Position numbers and translations under genes: made by a program. DNA of 64,000 nucleotides from contig NZ_CP044522.1 in assembly GCF_016495405.1 (NCBI RefSeq), positions 3,705,638 to 3,769,637 of the forward strand, in the 5' to 3' direction. The notes under the pieces are model-generated. The model was not told where the DNA came from, ran no database searches, and saw only the letters and a list, made by a program, of their open reading frames with translations. This document shows, in pieces, positions 18,728 through 35,029 of this stretch. The number at the start of each line of letters is the position of its first letter. Position 1 is the stretch's first letter. The DNA is from Cobetia sp. cqz5-12 (GTDB taxonomy: Bacteria; Pseudomonadota; Gammaproteobacteria; Pseudomonadales; Halomonadaceae).

Positions 18728-21313
18728 ATGGCCATGGCCAAGAACAGCGCGCCCCAGATGACGCCGATGATGACGCAGTACATGAAGATCAAACGCGAGC
18801 ACCCCGGCGTGCTGCTGTTCTATCGCATGGGCGACTTCTATGAACTGTTTCATGAGGACGCCAAGCGCGCAGCACAACTGCTCGATATCACCTTGACGGC
18901 GCGTGGCAGCTCCGGTGGCTCACCGATCCCCATGGCAGGGGTGCCCTACCACAGCGCCGAAGGCTATCTGGCACGCCTGGTGAAGATGGGCGAGTCAGTC
19001 GCCATCTGCGAGCAGATCGGCGACCCGGCGACCAGCAAGGGGCCCGTCGAGCGCAAGGTCGTGCGCATCGTCACACCGGGCACGCTGCACGATGAGGCGC
19101 TGCTGGATGCCAGTCGCGACAACCTGCTGGTGGCACTGCATCGTGATGGCGACACTTGGGGTGTAGCGGCACTGGAACTTTCCTCCGGTCGCTTCAGCGT
19201 ACTGGAAGTCAGCGGCGATGATGAACTGCTTGCCGAGATTCAGCGCCTGTCACCTGCAGAGCTGATGGTTGGTGAAAACCGCACCTTGCCCGCCAGCCTG
19301 GCCTCGCGCCCCGGCCTGACCCGTCAGAGCGATTGGCACTTCGATCACGAGACCGCCTTGCGCCTGCTGTGTGATCAGTTTGGCGTGCAGGACCTCAACG
19401 GCTTCGGTTGCAGCCACCTGACACGTGCCGTCACGGCAGCAGGCGCCCTGCTCGACTATGCACGCGACACTCAGCGCACCGGCCTGCCCCACGTGACCGC
19501 GCTGGCCGTCGAGAGCCGCGATGACTCGGTGGTGATCGATGCCGCCAGCCGTCGCAACCTCGAGATCGATACCAACCTGGGCGGCACCAGCGACAACACG
19601 CTGGCCAGTGTGCTGGACGTCACCGCGACCGCGATGGGCTCACGCCTGCTCAAGCGCTGGCTCAACCGCCCGCTGCGCGATCAACTCCAGATCGGCCAGC
19701 GCCAGGCGGCGGTGCAACGTCTGCTGGATGGCGACTATCCCTTCGAGCTGCAAGGCCTGCTCAAGCGCATCGGCGATGTGGAGCGTATCCTCGCCCGTGT
19801 CGCGCTGCGCAGCGCACGCCCTCGTGACATGGCACGCCTGCGCGATGGCCTCAACACCCTGCCCGAGCTGCGCGCCGTACTAGCCAGTGTCGAGAAAGGC
19901 AGCGCCATCGATGACCTGCGCGATGCCATCCGCCTGTTCCCGGCACTTTCCGCGATGCTCAGCGAGGCGCTGGTCGAGAATCCGCCGGTAGTGCTGCGCG
20001 ATGGTGGCGTGATCGCCGATGGCTACGACGATGAACTGGACGAGTACCGCGGCCTGTCCGAGAACGCTGGCCAGTATCTGGTCGCACTCGAGACCCGCGA
20101 GCGCGAGCGCACCGGCCTGAGCAACCTCAAGGTCGGCTACAACCGCGTGCATGGCTACTTCATCGAGCTGCCGCGCTCGCAATCGGCCGAGGCCCCGCCG
20201 GAATACATCCGTCGCCAGACCCTCAAGAATGCCGAGCGCTTCATCATCCCCGAGCTGAAGGAGTTCGAGGACAAGGCGCTGTCCGCCAAGTCCAAGTCAC
20301 TGGCGCGCGAGAAGCTGCTGTATGAGCACCTGCTGGATGACCTGAATACCGAACTGGATGGCCTGCAGCAGACGGCCCGTGCGCTGGCGTCACTGGATGT
20401 GCTGACCGCCTTCGCCGATCGCGCCGCCGCTCTCGATTTCGTGCGCCCAGAACTCAGCGAAACCCCGGGCATCGATATCGAAGGCGGCCGCCATCCGGTG
20501 GTCGAACATGTCAGCGATCACCCCTTCGTTCCCAACGATGTGCGCTTCGATGATACGCGGCGCATGCTGGTGATCACCGGCCCCAACATGGGCGGTAAAT
20601 CCACCTACATGCGCCAGACGGCACTGATCGCTCTGCTCGCGCATACCGGCAGCTTCGTGCCGGCATCGCGTGCCTGCATCGGCCCACTGGACCGCATATT
20701 CACCCGCATCGGCTCCTCGGACGACCTGGCCGGCGGACGCTCGACCTTCATGGTCGAGATGACCGAGACCGCCAGTATCCTGCACAACGCCACTGACGAG
20801 AGCCTGGTGTTGATGGATGAGATCGGCCGTGGCACCTCGACCTTCGATGGTCTGTCACTGGCATGGGCCAGCGCCGAGCATCTGGCGCGCACGCGTGCCT
20901 TCACCCTGTTCGCGACCCATTACTTCGAGATGACGGCGCTGCCCGAGCATGCCGATGCCGTCGCCAACGTGCACCTGACGGCCGCAGAACATGGCGATGG
21001 CATCGTCTTCATGCACCGCGTCGAGGAAGGCCCTGCCAGCCAGAGCTATGGCCTGCAGGTGGCCCAGCTGGCCGGCGTCCCGCAGAGCGTCATCCTGCGG
21101 GCACGCGAGAAGCTGACCAGTCTGGAGCAGCAGGAGGTCGATCGTCCGCAGGTGGCGCGCGAGGATGCGCTGGGGCAGCCGGTACCGCAACAGAGTGACC
21201 TGTTCGCGGCACCGCCGCATCCGGTCGTCGAGGCCCTCAATGGCCTGGATCCGGATGATCTGAGCCCCAAGCGAGCCCTGGAGCTGATCTACGAATGGCA
21301 CCGTCAGCGCTGA
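18728..21313 (+). CDS. mutS: DNA mismatch repair protein MutS
   Basis: MutS recognises mismatches and starts methyl-directed repair. The 861-residue product carries the mismatch-reading Phe-X-Glu motif (Phe37-Glu39 in GDFYELF) in the N-terminal domain. Connector, core, clamp and ATPase domains follow, with Walker [10 protein letters not shown] at 618-626 and the [12 protein letters not shown] block. The ATG at 18728 has AAGGA 5 bases upstream. The C-terminus ends with the usual [17 protein letters not shown] dimer-forming tail. The gene is divergent from pncC and followed by fdxA, the order seen in Pseudomonas. Confidence 0.99.
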   Translation: MAMAKNSAPQMTPMMTQYMKIKREHPGVLLFYRMGDFYELFHEDAKRAAQLLDITLTARGSSGGSPIPMAGVPYHSAEGYLARLVKMGESVAICEQIGDPATSKGPVERKVVRIVTPGTLHDEALLDASRDNLLVALHRDGDTWGVAALELSSGRFSVLEVSGDDELLAEIQRLSPAELMVGENRTLPASLASRPGLTRQSDWHFDHETALRLLCDQFGVQDLNGFGCSHLTRAVTAAGALLDYARDTQRTGLPHVTALAVESRDDSVVIDAASRRNLEIDTNLGGTSDNTLASVLDVTATAMGSRLLKRWLNRPLRDQLQIGQRQAAVQRLLDGDYPFELQGLLKRIGDVERILARVALRSARPRDMARLRDGLNTLPELRAVLASVEKGSAIDDLRDAIRLFPALSAMLSEALVENPPVVLRDGGVIADGYDDELDEYRGLSENAGQYLVALETRERERTGLSNLKVGYNRVHGYFIELPRSQSAEAPPEYIRRQTLKNAERFIIPELKEFEDKALSAKSKSLAREKLLYEHLLDDLNTELDGLQQTARALASLDVLTAFADRAAALDFVRPELSETPGIDIEGGRHPVVEHVSDHPFVPNDVRFDDTRRMLVITGPNMGGKSTYMRQTALIALLAHTGSFVPASRACIGPLDRIFTRIGSSDDLAGGRSTFMVEMTETASILHNATDESLVLMDEIGRGTSTFDGLSLAWASAEHLARTRAFTLFATHYFEMTALPEHADAVANVHLTAAEHGDGIVFMHRVEEGPASQSYGLQVAQLAGVPQSVILRAREKLTSLEQQEVDRPQVAREDALGQPVPQQSDLFAAPPHPVVEALNGLDPDDLSPKRALELIYEWHRQR

Positions 21314-21572
21314 GCGCCGTCACACCGGGCCAGGATTGGCGCACCCGGACCGAGAATGAGTGGCAAGGCTCGACAGCAACCTTCGGGCATAGCACCATTC
21401 CAAAACGATCCGCCCCTGCTGATTGCGGGGCCGGCAGAGCGCCACTAGAATAACGCCTTATAACATCTGCGCCGCTTATAACCTGAAGACCATGATGTCG
21501 CCGAGACGACACATGGTGGGCGCCTGGACCACGACCTACGAGAGAGACGCCAATCCGCGTCAGGAGACCTGC

Positions 21573-21896
21573 ATGGCATTCATCGTCACCGAGAACTGCA
21601 TTCGCTGCAAATACACCGACTGCGTGGAAGTCTGCCCGGTGGATTGCTTCTACGAAGGCCCGAACTTCCTGGTGATCAACCCGGATGAGTGCATTGACTG
21701 CGCGCTGTGTGAGCCTGAATGCCCCGCCGAAGCCATCTTCTCCGAAGATGAAGTGCCGGAGAACCAGAAGGAATTCATCGAGCTGAATGCCGACCTGGCC
21801 GAAGTCTGGCCGAACATCAGCGAGAAGAAGGACGCCATGGAAGACGCCGAGAAGTGGGATGGTGTCGATGGCAAGCTTGAGTATCTGGAGCAGTAA
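21573..21896 (+). CDS. fdxA: Seven-iron ferredoxin FdxA
   Basis: The 107-residue electron carrier matches Azotobacter ferredoxin I. Cysteines 9, 12, 17, 21, 25 and 40, 43, 46, 50 are in place for one [3Fe-4S] and one [4Fe-4S] cluster ([19 protein letters not shown] and [13 protein letters not shown]). The ATG at 21573 has AGGAG 7-8 bases upstream. An upstream frame extension of 50 residues has no family match. It follows mutS by 259 bases. Two TATAAC-like sequences lie about 100 bases upstream. In Pseudomonas the RsmZ RNA gene sits beside fdxA, and a GGA-rich RNA gene lies in the same position here. Confidence 0.97.
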   Translation: MAFIVTENCIRCKYTDCVEVCPVDCFYEGPNFLVINPDECIDCALCEPECPAEAIFSEDEVPENQKEFIELNADLAEVWPNISEKKDAMEDAEKWDGVDGKLEYLEQ

Positions 21897-21970
21897 GCCC
21901 CTCAAGTCACCCGCATCTCGCGCGGCAAGCGGCTTGCCCGCCCTGACCGGGCAAGCTCGGCTCTCATGAC

Positions 21971-22011
21971 AGAAACGGCAGCGATTCCCCCTGGGAGCCG
22001 CTGCCGTTTCT
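21971..22011 (+). terminator. fdxA terminator
   Basis: AGAAACGGCAGCG (21971-21983) pairs with CGCTGCCGTTTCT (21999-22011), a perfect 13-base-pair stem, 75 bases after the fdxA stop. The T-run is short. Confidence 0.75.
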
Positions 22012-22103
22012 GTATCTGATGCCTGAAGTCGGCGCCCCAAGCTCGTGCCAGGAGCTCGTACCAAGGGCTCGTACCAGGAGCTCAGCCCCTGGCATACGGG
22101 CAT

Positions 22104-22131
22104 AAAAAAGGGCGACCCCGTAAGGTCGCCC
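22104..22131 (-). terminator. Intrinsic terminator of the GGA-rich RNA
   Basis: On the minus strand GGGCGACC, loop TTACGG and GGTCGCCC are followed by six T residues (22109-22104). It points the opposite way from fdxA and has no protein gene directly upstream, which implies a minus-strand transcript ending here. Confidence 0.88.
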
Positions 22132-22875
22132 GCTCCAAGCGTGTTCCTGTCGATCCATCCTGGATCGCACTCCTGAGTGCTGTCCCTGCCCTTCACGACA
22201 TCCTGTCATTCGGGGCGCACCGTCACGCGTGGCGGGCATTGCAGCACTGCTTGCGCAGCTGTCCCACCGCAATGCCCGTTAGTGCAGATATTTGCCTGTC
22301 CTGCTGTCCTGCCCATGCATTGCCCGGCGTCCTGCCTGTACCGCTCCGTGCCTGTGCAGCTGACAGCCTCACGACATTCCCTGTCCGACCCTCCTTGTCG
22401 TGGCTTCCTGCCACTTGATGCTGCCGCTGTCTGCCCCATCATTCCTGACGCGGATGATGTCCCGTCATCCGTCACTTCCTGTGAAGGGCAAGCTTCCTGA
22501 CTGCATATCAGAGCCTGGGGCTCTCCGACACTCCGTGTCGTTATCGTGCTTCCTGCCTGTGTGGCGCTTCCCATCGCCGACGGATCATCCTGATCCTGAC
22601 ACACTCCGGTGCCATGCCCGCTATCCTTGCTTCCTTGGCATCTCTCGCCTGACTCCTTCAAGCGAGGATATGCAGCTCACTGCTACCGACGTCCATGTCA
22701 GGTCCTTTTTTCGCCGAGCGTCCTGCTCAGCGAGGCGAAACATCCTGTCTCGCCATCAAGTCTTTCCTGATCATCCCGTTGGCATCCTGCCGAGACTGCG
22801 GTGTCCCGCCGCACCCTCACATCCATGCAGCCATTCTGGGCAGCATTCGCTGGCGAGGCAACTAGCCAAACCTCT
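22104..22875 (-). ncRNA. Very long CsrB/RsmZ-class CsrA-sequestering RNA (predicted)
   Basis: By hand count the minus strand carries about 40 GGA motifs in about 770 bases, against 4 on the other strand. Twenty-three are AGGA, 18 are CAGGA and 5 are CAGGATG, the repeat of E. coli CsrB. Many GGAs sit in hairpin loops. Examples (stem-loop-stem): GATCCA-GGA-TGGATC at 22152-22166, GTGGC-AGGAA-GCCAC at 22400-22414, CGACAC-GGA-GTGTCG at 22526-22540, GATCA-GGA-TGATC at 22583-22595, CGCTGAGC-AGGAC-GCTCGGCG at 22712-22732 and GGCA-GGA-TGCC at 22781-22791. A clear terminator ends it, no internal one is visible, and a GacA box lies upstream. Position beside fdxA matches Pseudomonas rsmZ. The 5' end is estimated. 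Its expected role is to titrate CsrA. No open frame on either strand resembles a protein. Confidence 0.85.
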
Positions 22876-22881
22876 TAACCC

Positions 22882-22909
22882 GCTATACCTGAACGGGCCG
22901 TCAAGTAAA
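22882..22909 (-). promoter_or_regulatory. Possible promoter of the GGA-rich RNA
   Basis: On the minus strand TTTACT (22909-22904) and TATAGC (22887-22882) are 16 bases apart, putting transcription start near 22875. The hexamers are imperfect, as expected for an activator-dependent promoter. The stretch 22905-22960 is very AT-rich compared with its surroundings. Confidence 0.4.
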
Positions 22910-23000
22910 ATATAATCAATAAAATCAACTACATATAGAAGAACATACGTTCAAATCCGCAGGCAACTCGCAGTCAGTGTCTCGATTGTCCTGCGAGATT

Positions 23001-23018
23001 TGTAAGAGATGACTTACA
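23001..23018. promoter_or_regulatory. GacA/UvrY-type upstream activating box
   Basis: TGTAAGAGATGACTTACA is a perfect TGTAAG-N6-CTTACA palindrome, the known binding site for GacA-family response regulators upstream of rsmY/rsmZ and csrB-type genes. Its centre is about 134 bases from the estimated RNA start, in the range seen for Pseudomonas rsm genes. It lies between the end of eno and the RNA promoter. Confidence 0.85.
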
Positions 23019-23090
23019 CGAATTCAGTGCCTGAAAGCGGCCTGTTTCCTGCATCCCCCTCAATAGCACTCAATCATCGCCTCCAATGCA

Positions 23091-23124
23091 CAACGGGGCC
23101 GTGCCAGAAGGCACGACCCCGTTG
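23091..23124 (-). terminator. eno terminator
   Basis: CAACGGGGCCGTGCC (23091-23105) and GGCACGACCCCGTTG (23110-23124) form a 15-position stem with one C/A mismatch and a 4-base loop, 51 bases after the eno stop. No T-run follows on the minus strand. Confidence 0.7.
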
Positions 23125-23175
23125 CAAGTTACCCCTGCGATGCTGTGGGCGCGGAGCCCCTCATATCACAGGCGA

Positions 23176-24561
<1,386 letters not shown>

Positions 24562-24567
24562 TCATGT

Positions 24568-25509
<942 letters not shown>

Positions 25510-25549
25510 CTACGGACGCCACCCGGGGTGGCGCCCGCTCAACACCCTA

Positions 25550-27238
<1,689 letters not shown>

Positions 27239-27333
27239 TCAGGATGGGTCGCCAGTCTAGCGGAAAGGCTGCTCCGGCTCAATTTGAATGCCACCACCTG
27301 CCCACCTCGCATCACCATCCGATGCGCCCGCCA

Positions 27334-27371
27334 TCACGCATCAGGCCCGCCGTGGCGGGCCTGATGCGTGA
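27334..27371 (-). terminator. gltD terminator hairpin
   Basis: A perfect 18-base-pair stem (27334-27351 with 27354-27371) with a 2-base loop (probably opened to four or more in RNA) lies 14 bases after the gltD stop. There is no T-run. Confidence 0.75.
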
Positions 27372-27384
27372 CTCGAGTCGCCCT

Positions 27385-28845
<1,461 letters not shown>

Positions 28846-28877
28846 TCACCCGAGGCATGCAGGGGTGAGGGATGCGA

Positions 28878-31800
28878 TCACTCCGGCTGACGCCGTGACT
28901 GGTCGAGCAGGCCGTTGAGGCTTGCTGCCTTCGGCTTGACCAGCCAGAAGTGACGCACGAAGTCAGGGAAATCACGCAGGATGTCGCGCCCGCGCTCGGA
29001 GCCGGTCTCGGCCACGTATTCCTCGATCACTTCGCGCAGATGGCGACGATAGGCCTCCATGGCTTCGGTATTGATGCGGTGGATTTCCACCAGCTCGTGG
29101 TTGTACTTATCGACGAAGTCGCGATTCTCGTCCAGCACGTAGGCGAAGCCGCCCGTCATGCCGGCACCGAAGTTGACGCCTGTCTCGCCCAGCACGCACA
29201 CCAGACCACCGGTCATGTACTCACAGCAGTGGTCACCCGCGCCTTCGATGACGGCGTGTGCACCTGAGTTACGCACCCCGAAGCGCTCGCCGGCGGTGCC
29301 CGCGGCATACAGCCTGCCACCGGTCGCGCCGTACAGGCAGGTGTTGCCGATGATGGCGGTCTTGTGGCTCTCGAAGCGCGAACCACGCGGCGGCACGATG
29401 GTCAGCTTGCCGCCGTTCATGCCCTTGCCGACGTAATCGTTGGCGTCACCTTCCAGGTGCATCTCGAGTCCGTGCGCATTCCAGACACCGAAGCTCTGGC
29501 CTGCCACACCGGTCAGACTGACCTTGAGCGGCGAGCCCGCCAACCCGGCCTCGCCATAGCGCTTGGCGATTTCGCCCGAGACGCGCGCGCCCACCGAGCG
29601 ATCGCAGTTGGTGACATGGAAGCTGAACTCGCCACCGCTGCGGCTGTCGATCGCCGATTCCATCGCGGCCAGCATCTCGAGGTTCTTGGCGCCGGGATCA
29701 TGTGGCTCGTTGCGGCTGACCTGGCAGAACTGCGGCGCGTCCTTGGGCACGAAGTCATTGCCCAGCAACGGCGTGAGATCGAGACGACGCTGCGCGTTGG
29801 TCTCGCCTTCCAGCACTTCGAGCAGATCGGTACGACCGATCAGGTCGGTGATCTGACGCACGCCCAGCAGTGCCATCAGCTCGCGCACTTCCTCGGCGAT
29901 GAAGCGGAAGTAGTGCTTGACCATCTCGACGGTGCCGCGGAAATGCTCGTCGCGCAGCGCCTGGTGCTGGGTCGCGACACCGGTGGCACAGTTGTTCAGG
30001 TGGCAGATACGCAGGTACTTGCAGCCCAGCGCGACCATCGGCGCGGTGCCGAAGCCGAAGCTCTCGGCGCCCAGGATCGCGGCCTTGACCACGTCCAGAC
30101 CGGTCTTGAGGCCACCATCCGTCTGCAGTCGAATCTTGTGACGCAGCTGGTTGATGCGCAGCGCCTGGTGCACCTCGGGCAGCCCCAGTTCCCACGGGGA
30201 GCCCGCGTGCTTGATGGAGGTGATCGGGCTGGCTGCGGTGCCGCCGTCATAGCCGGAGACGGTGATCAGGTCGGCGTACGCCTTGGCGACACCGGTGGCG
30301 ATGGTGCCGATCCCCGGCTCGGAAACCAGCTTGACCGAAACCTGCGCCGACGGATTGACCTGCTTGAGATCGAAGATCAGCTGCGCCAGATCCTCGATGG
30401 AATAGATATCGTGGTGCGGCGGAGGCGAGATCAGTGTCACCCCCGGCACGGCGTAGCGCAGACGTGCGATCAGGTCGTTGACCTTGCCGCCCGGCAGCTG
30501 ACCGCCTTCACCGGGCTTGGCGCCCTGGGCGACCTTGATCTGCAGCACCTCGGCATTGACCAGGTACGCCGGCGTGACGCCGAAGCGACCGGAGGCGATC
30601 TGCTTGATCTTGGAGGAGCGCACGGTGCCGTAACGCGCCGGGTCTTCACCGCCCTCCCCGGAGTTGGAGCGCCCACCGGCCTCGTTCATGGCCTGGGCCA
30701 GCGCTTCATGTGCCTCGGGAGACAGGGCGCCAAGCGACATGCCGGCGCTGTCGAAGCGCGGCAGCAGTGACTCGACGGACTCGACTTCCTCGATCGGCAG
30801 CGGCTCGGCGACCGGCTTGAGGGTCAGCAGGTCACGAATGGTCGCCACCGGGCGCTCGTTGACCAGGCGCGCGAATTCCTTCCACTTGCCGTAGTCACCC
30901 TGCTGCACGGCCTGCTGCAGCTTCACCACGACATCCGGGTTGTAGGCGTGGTATTCGCCGCCGTGCACGTACTTGACCAGCCCGCCCTGCTTGATGCGCT
31001 TGCGCGGCAGCCAAGCCTCACGGGCCAGCAGCTCCTGCTGGAACTGCAGCTCGGCAAAGCCAGCGCCTTCAATGCGCGAGGCCATGCCGGTGAAGCACAT
31101 GTCCATGACTTCACTGTTGAGGCCGACCGCCTCGAACAGCTGCGAGCCACGGTAGGAGCCGATGTGCGAGATGCCCATCTTGGACAGGATCTTGTAGAGG
31201 CCCTTCTGCATGCCCTTGCGATAGTTCTCGCGGGCATCCGCCGGATTGCCGGACAGCTCGCCGGTGCGATGCATGTCAGCCATCACCTGATAGGCAAGGT
31301 ACGGGTAGACCGCCGTGGCGCCCACTCCGAACAGCACTGCCATCTGGTGCGCATCACGCGCATAGCCGGTCTCGATCACCAGGTTGACGCGCGGGCGCAG
31401 TGCCAGCCCGCCAAGGTAGTGATGGATGGCGCCAGTCGCCAGTGCGGCGTGGATCGGCAGCTGTCCCTTCTTCAAGCCACAGTCGCTGAGTACCAGGATC
31501 ACCTTGCCATTGCGCGCCGCTTCCTCGGCCTGCTGACAGAGGCCCTTGAGCGCCTGCTTGAGGGAGTCCTGCGCCGGATCGTAGTGCAGCTTGAGCGTCT
31601 GGGAGGTGAAGGCCGGATCCTCGTGATTGACCAGCGCATTGAACTTGCGCGGTGACAGCACCGGCGTGGTCAGGATCAGGCGATGCGCGTGCTCCGGCGT
31701 CGCGTCGAAGATGTTGAGCTCGGCGCCACAGCAGGTTTCCAGCGACATCACGATCGCTTCACGCAGCGGATCGATCGGCGGGTTGGTGACCTGGGCAAAC

Positions 31801-33329
31801 TTCTGGCGGAAGTAGTCGGTCAGCACGCGGTTCTGGCGAGACAGCACGGCCATCGGCGTGTCATCGCCCATGGAGCCGACCGCCTCCTGACCGCTCTCGG
31901 CCAGCGGGCGCAGCAGCTGATCGCGCTCCTCGAAGCTGACCTGGAACATCTTCTGGTAGACGTCCAGCTGATCGGCATCCATCGGCTGAAAACGCGCCAG
32001 CTCGGTCAATGCAGACTCGAGATAGTTGGCGTTCTCACGCAGCCAGCGCTTGTAGGGATGCGCGCCCTTCAGGCGTTCACTGACCTGATCGGTGTGCAGC
32101 ACTTCACCGGTCTCGGTATCGACGCCCAGCACCTGCCCCGGCCCGACGCGCCCCTTGGCGACGACATCTTCCGGCTTGTAATCGTAGGTGCCGATCTCGG
32201 AGGCCAGCGTGATGAAGCCATTGCGCGTGATGACCCAACGCGCCGGACGCAAGCCGTTGCGGTCCAGCATGCAGACGGCGTGGCGACCGTCGGTGAGCAC
32301 GATGCCCGCCGGGCCGTCCCAGGCTTCCATGTGCATGGAGTTGTATTCGTAGAAGGCACGCAGATCGGAGTCCATCTGCTCGACGTTCTGCCATGCCGGC
32401 GGCACCATCATGCGGATGGCGCGATAGATATCCATGCCACCGGTCAGCAGGACTTCCAGCATGTTATCCATGCTGGAGGAATCGGAGCCGACAGTGTTGA
32501 CGATCTCGTCCAGCTCGGCGATCTCGGGCAGCTGCTCGGAGACGAAGTTCTCCTTGCGCGCGTTGGCCCAGCCGCGGTTGGCCTCGATGGTATTAATCTC
32601 GCCGTTGTGGGCGAGGAAGCGGAACGGCTGGGCCAGCGGCCAGCGCGGCGCGGTGTTGGTCGAGAAGCGCTGGTGGAAGACACAGATCGCGGTCTCGAGA
32701 CGCGGGTCGCCCAGGTCCTTGTAGAAACGCGGAAGATCTTCCGGCATCACCAGACCCTTGAAGGAGATGACCTTGCCGGAGAGTGAGCAGACGTAGAAGT
32801 CCTCTTCACTCTTCAGCGCCTGCTCGGCATGACGGCGCGCCATGAACAGATCGACATTGAAGGCGATATCAGTGCGCTCGTCGGCGGCACCGACGAAGAC
32901 CTGACGGATGCGCGGCAGGCAGTCGCGGGCCATCGGGCCGCACACGCTGTCATCTACCGGCATGTCGCGCCAGCCCAGCACCTCGAGGTTGCGCGCGCTC
33001 AGCGCCGACTCGAAGGCGTCACGCGCGGACTGTTCACGCGCGTCATCATTCGGCAGGAAAAGCGTGCCGACGGCATAACGAGTGCCCAGTTCCAGCCCGA
33101 GGGTTTCTCGAGCGATCTGGCGCATGAAGCCGTCCGGCATCTTGAGCAGCAGGCCACAGCCATCGCCGGTCTTGCCGTCAGCGGCAATCCCGCCACGGTG
33201 GGTCATGCAGGTCAGGGATTCAATGGCGGTCTGCAGCAGTTCGTGGCTCGCCTGCCCTTCCATATGGGCGATCAGGCCGAAGCCGCAGTTGTCGCGGAAC
33301 TCTCCCGGATGGTGGAGACCTTTGTTCAT
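28878..33329 (-). CDS. gltB: Glutamate synthase (NADPH) large subunit
   Basis: GltB makes glutamate from 2-oxoglutarate and glutamine-derived ammonia. The 1483-residue protein is full length. The amidotransferase nucleophile is Cys15 (RDNCGFG), exposed after removal of a 14-residue propeptide. The central domain is followed by the FMN-binding synthase domain ([29 protein letters not shown]) and the [3Fe-4S] cysteines in [17 protein letters not shown]. The C-terminal beta-helix domain has repeated glycine-rich turns ([20 protein letters not shown]). It leads the gltBD operon. The 525-base region upstream is AT-rich and holds the promoter. Confidence 0.99.
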   Translation of the reverse strand: MNKGLHHPGEFRDNCGFGLIAHMEGQASHELLQTAIESLTCMTHRGGIAADGKTGDGCGLLLKMPDGFMRQIARETLGLELGTRYAVGTLFLPNDDAREQSARDAFESALSARNLEVLGWRDMPVDDSVCGPMARDCLPRIRQVFVGAADERTDIAFNVDLFMARRHAEQALKSEEDFYVCSLSGKVISFKGLVMPEDLPRFYKDLGDPRLETAICVFHQRFSTNTAPRWPLAQPFRFLAHNGEINTIEANRGWANARKENFVSEQLPEIAELDEIVNTVGSDSSSMDNMLEVLLTGGMDIYRAIRMMVPPAWQNVEQMDSDLRAFYEYNSMHMEAWDGPAGIVLTDGRHAVCMLDRNGLRPARWVITRNGFITLASEIGTYDYKPEDVVAKGRVGPGQVLGVDTETGEVLHTDQVSERLKGAHPYKRWLRENANYLESALTELARFQPMDADQLDVYQKMFQVSFEERDQLLRPLAESGQEAVGSMGDDTPMAVLSRQNRVLTDYFRQKFAQVTNPPIDPLREAIVMSLETCCGAELNIFDATPEHAHRLILTTPVLSPRKFNALVNHEDPAFTSQTLKLHYDPAQDSLKQALKGLCQQAEEAARNGKVILVLSDCGLKKGQLPIHAALATGAIHHYLGGLALRPRVNLVIETGYARDAHQMAVLFGVGATAVYPYLAYQVMADMHRTGELSGNPADARENYRKGMQKGLYKILSKMGISHIGSYRGSQLFEAVGLNSEVMDMCFTGMASRIEGAGFAELQFQQELLAREAWLPRKRIKQGGLVKYVHGGEYHAYNPDVVVKLQQAVQQGDYGKWKEFARLVNERPVATIRDLLTLKPVAEPLPIEEVESVESLLPRFDSAGMSLGALSPEAHEALAQAMNEAGGRSNSGEGGEDPARYGTVRSSKIKQIASGRFGVTPAYLVNAEVLQIKVAQGAKPGEGGQLPGGKVNDLIARLRYAVPGVTLISPPPHHDIYSIEDLAQLIFDLKQVNPSAQVSVKLVSEPGIGTIATGVAKAYADLITVSGYDGGTAASPITSIKHAGSPWELGLPEVHQALRINQLRHKIRLQTDGGLKTGLDVVKAAILGAESFGFGTAPMVALGCKYLRICHLNNCATGVATQHQALRDEHFRGTVEMVKHYFRFIAEEVRELMALLGVRQITDLIGRTDLLEVLEGETNAQRRLDLTPLLGNDFVPKDAPQFCQVSRNEPHDPGAKNLEMLAAMESAIDSRSGGEFSFHVTNCDRSVGARVSGEIAKRYGEAGLAGSPLKVSLTGVAGQSFGVWNAHGLEMHLEGDANDYVGKGMNGGKLTIVPPRGSRFESHKTAIIGNTCLYGATGGRLYAAGTAGERFGVRNSGAHAVIEGAGDHCCEYMTGGLVCVLGETGVNFGAGMTGGFAYVLDENRDFVDKYNHELVEIHRINTEAMEAYRRHLREVIEEYVAETGSERGRDILRDFPDFVRHFWLVKPKAASLNGLLDQSRRQPE

Positions 33330-33755
33330 GGGGCGTGCCTCACGGAGAAATCATGTGTCCAGATGCTTTTTTTCAAGCATTTTCCCGGTTATAGTTATCG
33401 GTTATCTTTATTTTTGTACCTGCCGATAGTGGCGCCATCAGTGTCGCTGCACGACGCCAGATTTCCCTCGAGCATATCCCCCAGCTTCCCGCCTGCGCAA
33501 TTCTCCACAGGTCGCCCATCGACCAAAAAAACCTGACAAAACCGAAGGTTAGAAGAACCTTCAACCAAAAAACCCTGTAGGCTCAAGCGCTTAGCGGGTA
33601 GACATGCCTCATGAATTTCGCCTTGCAACTTTAGTATTGGTTAAATAAAAAACAGCGTTTTTATTCGATTCACCCCATACCGATTACGCATACGGCATAC
33701 CAATTCAGGAATCACGCTCCACCAATGGCTCCATCACGGCGCGCTGACACCCGCC
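33330..33755. other. AT-rich intergenic region upstream of gltB
   Basis: No gene is evident. The region is clearly more AT-rich than its neighbours, notably 33355-33420 and 33520-33700. CGGTTAT occurs at 33386-33392 and 33399-33405 with a third GTTAT between (33394-33398). On the minus strand this gives TATAAC about 60 bases before gltB, a possible -10 without a good -35. A small hairpin GAAGGTT-AGAAG-AACCTTC lies at 33544-33562 with TTTT beyond it on the minus strand. Confidence 0.5.
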
Positions 33756-33789
33756 AAAAGAAAAGCCGCCACCCGAAGGGTGACGGCTT
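33756..33789 (-). terminator. aroB terminator
   Basis: On the minus strand AAGCCGTCACCC, loop TTC and GGGTGGCGGCTT (one mismatch) are followed by TTTCTTTT. It lies 65 bases after the aroB stop. Confidence 0.85.
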
Positions 33790-33854
33790 GCGTGGTCGTG
33801 CAGCGCTCATGTACCAGCCGATGGCTGACCAGAGTCTCGTAGCCGGTGTCAGTA

Positions 33855-34961
33855 TCAACGAGAGCTGCGTGGCCAGTGCTCCAGCATGTCGGCCAGCACG
33901 CCGGCTGGCGCCTCTTCGGTAATCACCGCTCGGCCGATGCGCTCGAGCAGGATCAGGCGTAGACGACCGTCGACATTCTTCTTGTCCAGTTGCATGTGCT
34001 TGAGAAAGTCCTCGACACCCATGTCTTCCGGAGCCGCCAGCGGCAAGCCCGCCTTGGCGATGATGTGCGAGACACGCTCCACATCCGCACTCGACAGCCA
34101 GCCCATGCGCGCCGAAAGCTCAGCCGCCATCAGCATGCCGGTGCCGACGGCTTCACCGTGCAGCCAGACGCCATAGCCCTGGTCCGTCTCGATGGCATGC
34201 CCGAAGGTGTGCCCCAGATTGAGCAGCGCACGCACGCCCTGCTCGGTCTCGTCCTGTGCCACGACATCCGCCTTGATGGCACAGCTGCGGCGAATGGCTT
34301 CACCGAGCAAGGTCTCATCCAGCGCCATCAAGGCCGTCATGTTGTCTTCCAGCCAGCTCAGGAAGCTTTCATCCCACAGCAGACCATACTTGATGACCTC
34401 GGCCATGCCCGCTGACAACTCACGCTGCGGCAATGTCTTGAGGCTTGCGGTATCGATCAGCACCAGACGCGGCTGCCAGAAGGCACCCAGCATGTTCTTG
34501 CCACGCGGATGGTTGACACCGGTCTTGCCACCCACCGAGGAATCCACCTGCGACAGCAGCGTGGTCGGCACCTGGATGAAGGCCGCACCCCGCTGATAGC
34601 AGGCCGCCGCGAAGCCGGTCATGTCACCGATCACACCGCCACCGAGGGCGATCAAGGTACAGCGGCGATTGAAGCCGGCCTCGAGCAGGGCATCCCAGAT
34701 CAGGCCGATGCTGGCCATGTGCTTGGTCTGTTCACCGTCGTCGAGAATGACCTCGCGGATATCGAGCCCCTCGCCCAACGAGGCCTTCAATGCGTCCAGA
34801 TACAGCGGCGCCACCACGCTGTTGGTGACGATCATCACCTGACGCCCCGCAAGGTGCTCACGAATCAGATCACCACGTGCGGTCAGGCCCGGCCCGATAT
34901 GAATGGGGTAACTACGCTCGCCGAGCGCGACATCAAGACGATGAGCAGGTGCCAGGGACAT
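33855..34961 (-). CDS. aroB: 3-dehydroquinate synthase
   Basis: AroB converts DAHP to 3-dehydroquinate, the second step of the shikimate pathway, using NAD and a divalent metal. The 368-residue protein has the NAD-binding loop [10 protein letters not shown], the glycine-rich [21 protein letters not shown] block, [34 protein letters not shown], and metal ligands in [12 protein letters not shown] and GVWLHGEAV. It follows aroK by 68 bases, and both lie downstream of pilMNOPQ, a gene order conserved widely in gammaproteobacteria. Confidence 0.98.
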   Translation of the reverse strand: MSLAPAHRLDVALGERSYPIHIGPGLTARGDLIREHLAGRQVMIVTNSVVAPLYLDALKASLGEGLDIREVILDDGEQTKHMASIGLIWDALLEAGFNRRCTLIALGGGVIGDMTGFAAACYQRGAAFIQVPTTLLSQVDSSVGGKTGVNHPRGKNMLGAFWQPRLVLIDTASLKTLPQRELSAGMAEVIKYGLLWDESFLSWLEDNMTALMALDETLLGEAIRRSCAIKADVVAQDETEQGVRALLNLGHTFGHAIETDQGYGVWLHGEAVGTGMLMAAELSARMGWLSSADVERVSHIIAKAGLPLAAPEDMGVEDFLKHMQLDKKNVDGRLRLILLERIGRAVITEEAPAGVLADMLEHWPRSSR

Positions 34962-35029
34962 CAGAATTCTCCTTGGGCAAACAGATGACAGCGACGGATG
35001 CCCGCCAGGGCCACCAGCCGCTGATGAGA

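Noticed and set aside
22206..22661. 151-codon open frame on the minus strand inside the GGA-rich region
   Set aside because: Its composition (many Gly, Arg, Gln) follows from repeated GGA/CAG motifs. It has no family resemblance and lies fully inside the predicted non-coding RNA.
22400..22915. 171-codon open frame on the plus strand in the same region
   Set aside because: It is a complement artefact of the same motifs (rich in Ser, Pro, Cys), runs past the sRNA promoter and lacks a credible start.
25517..25533. Small hairpin CGCCACC-CGG-GGTGGCG between pyrG and kdsA
   Set aside because: The stem is only 7 base pairs with no T-run; too weak to call a terminator.
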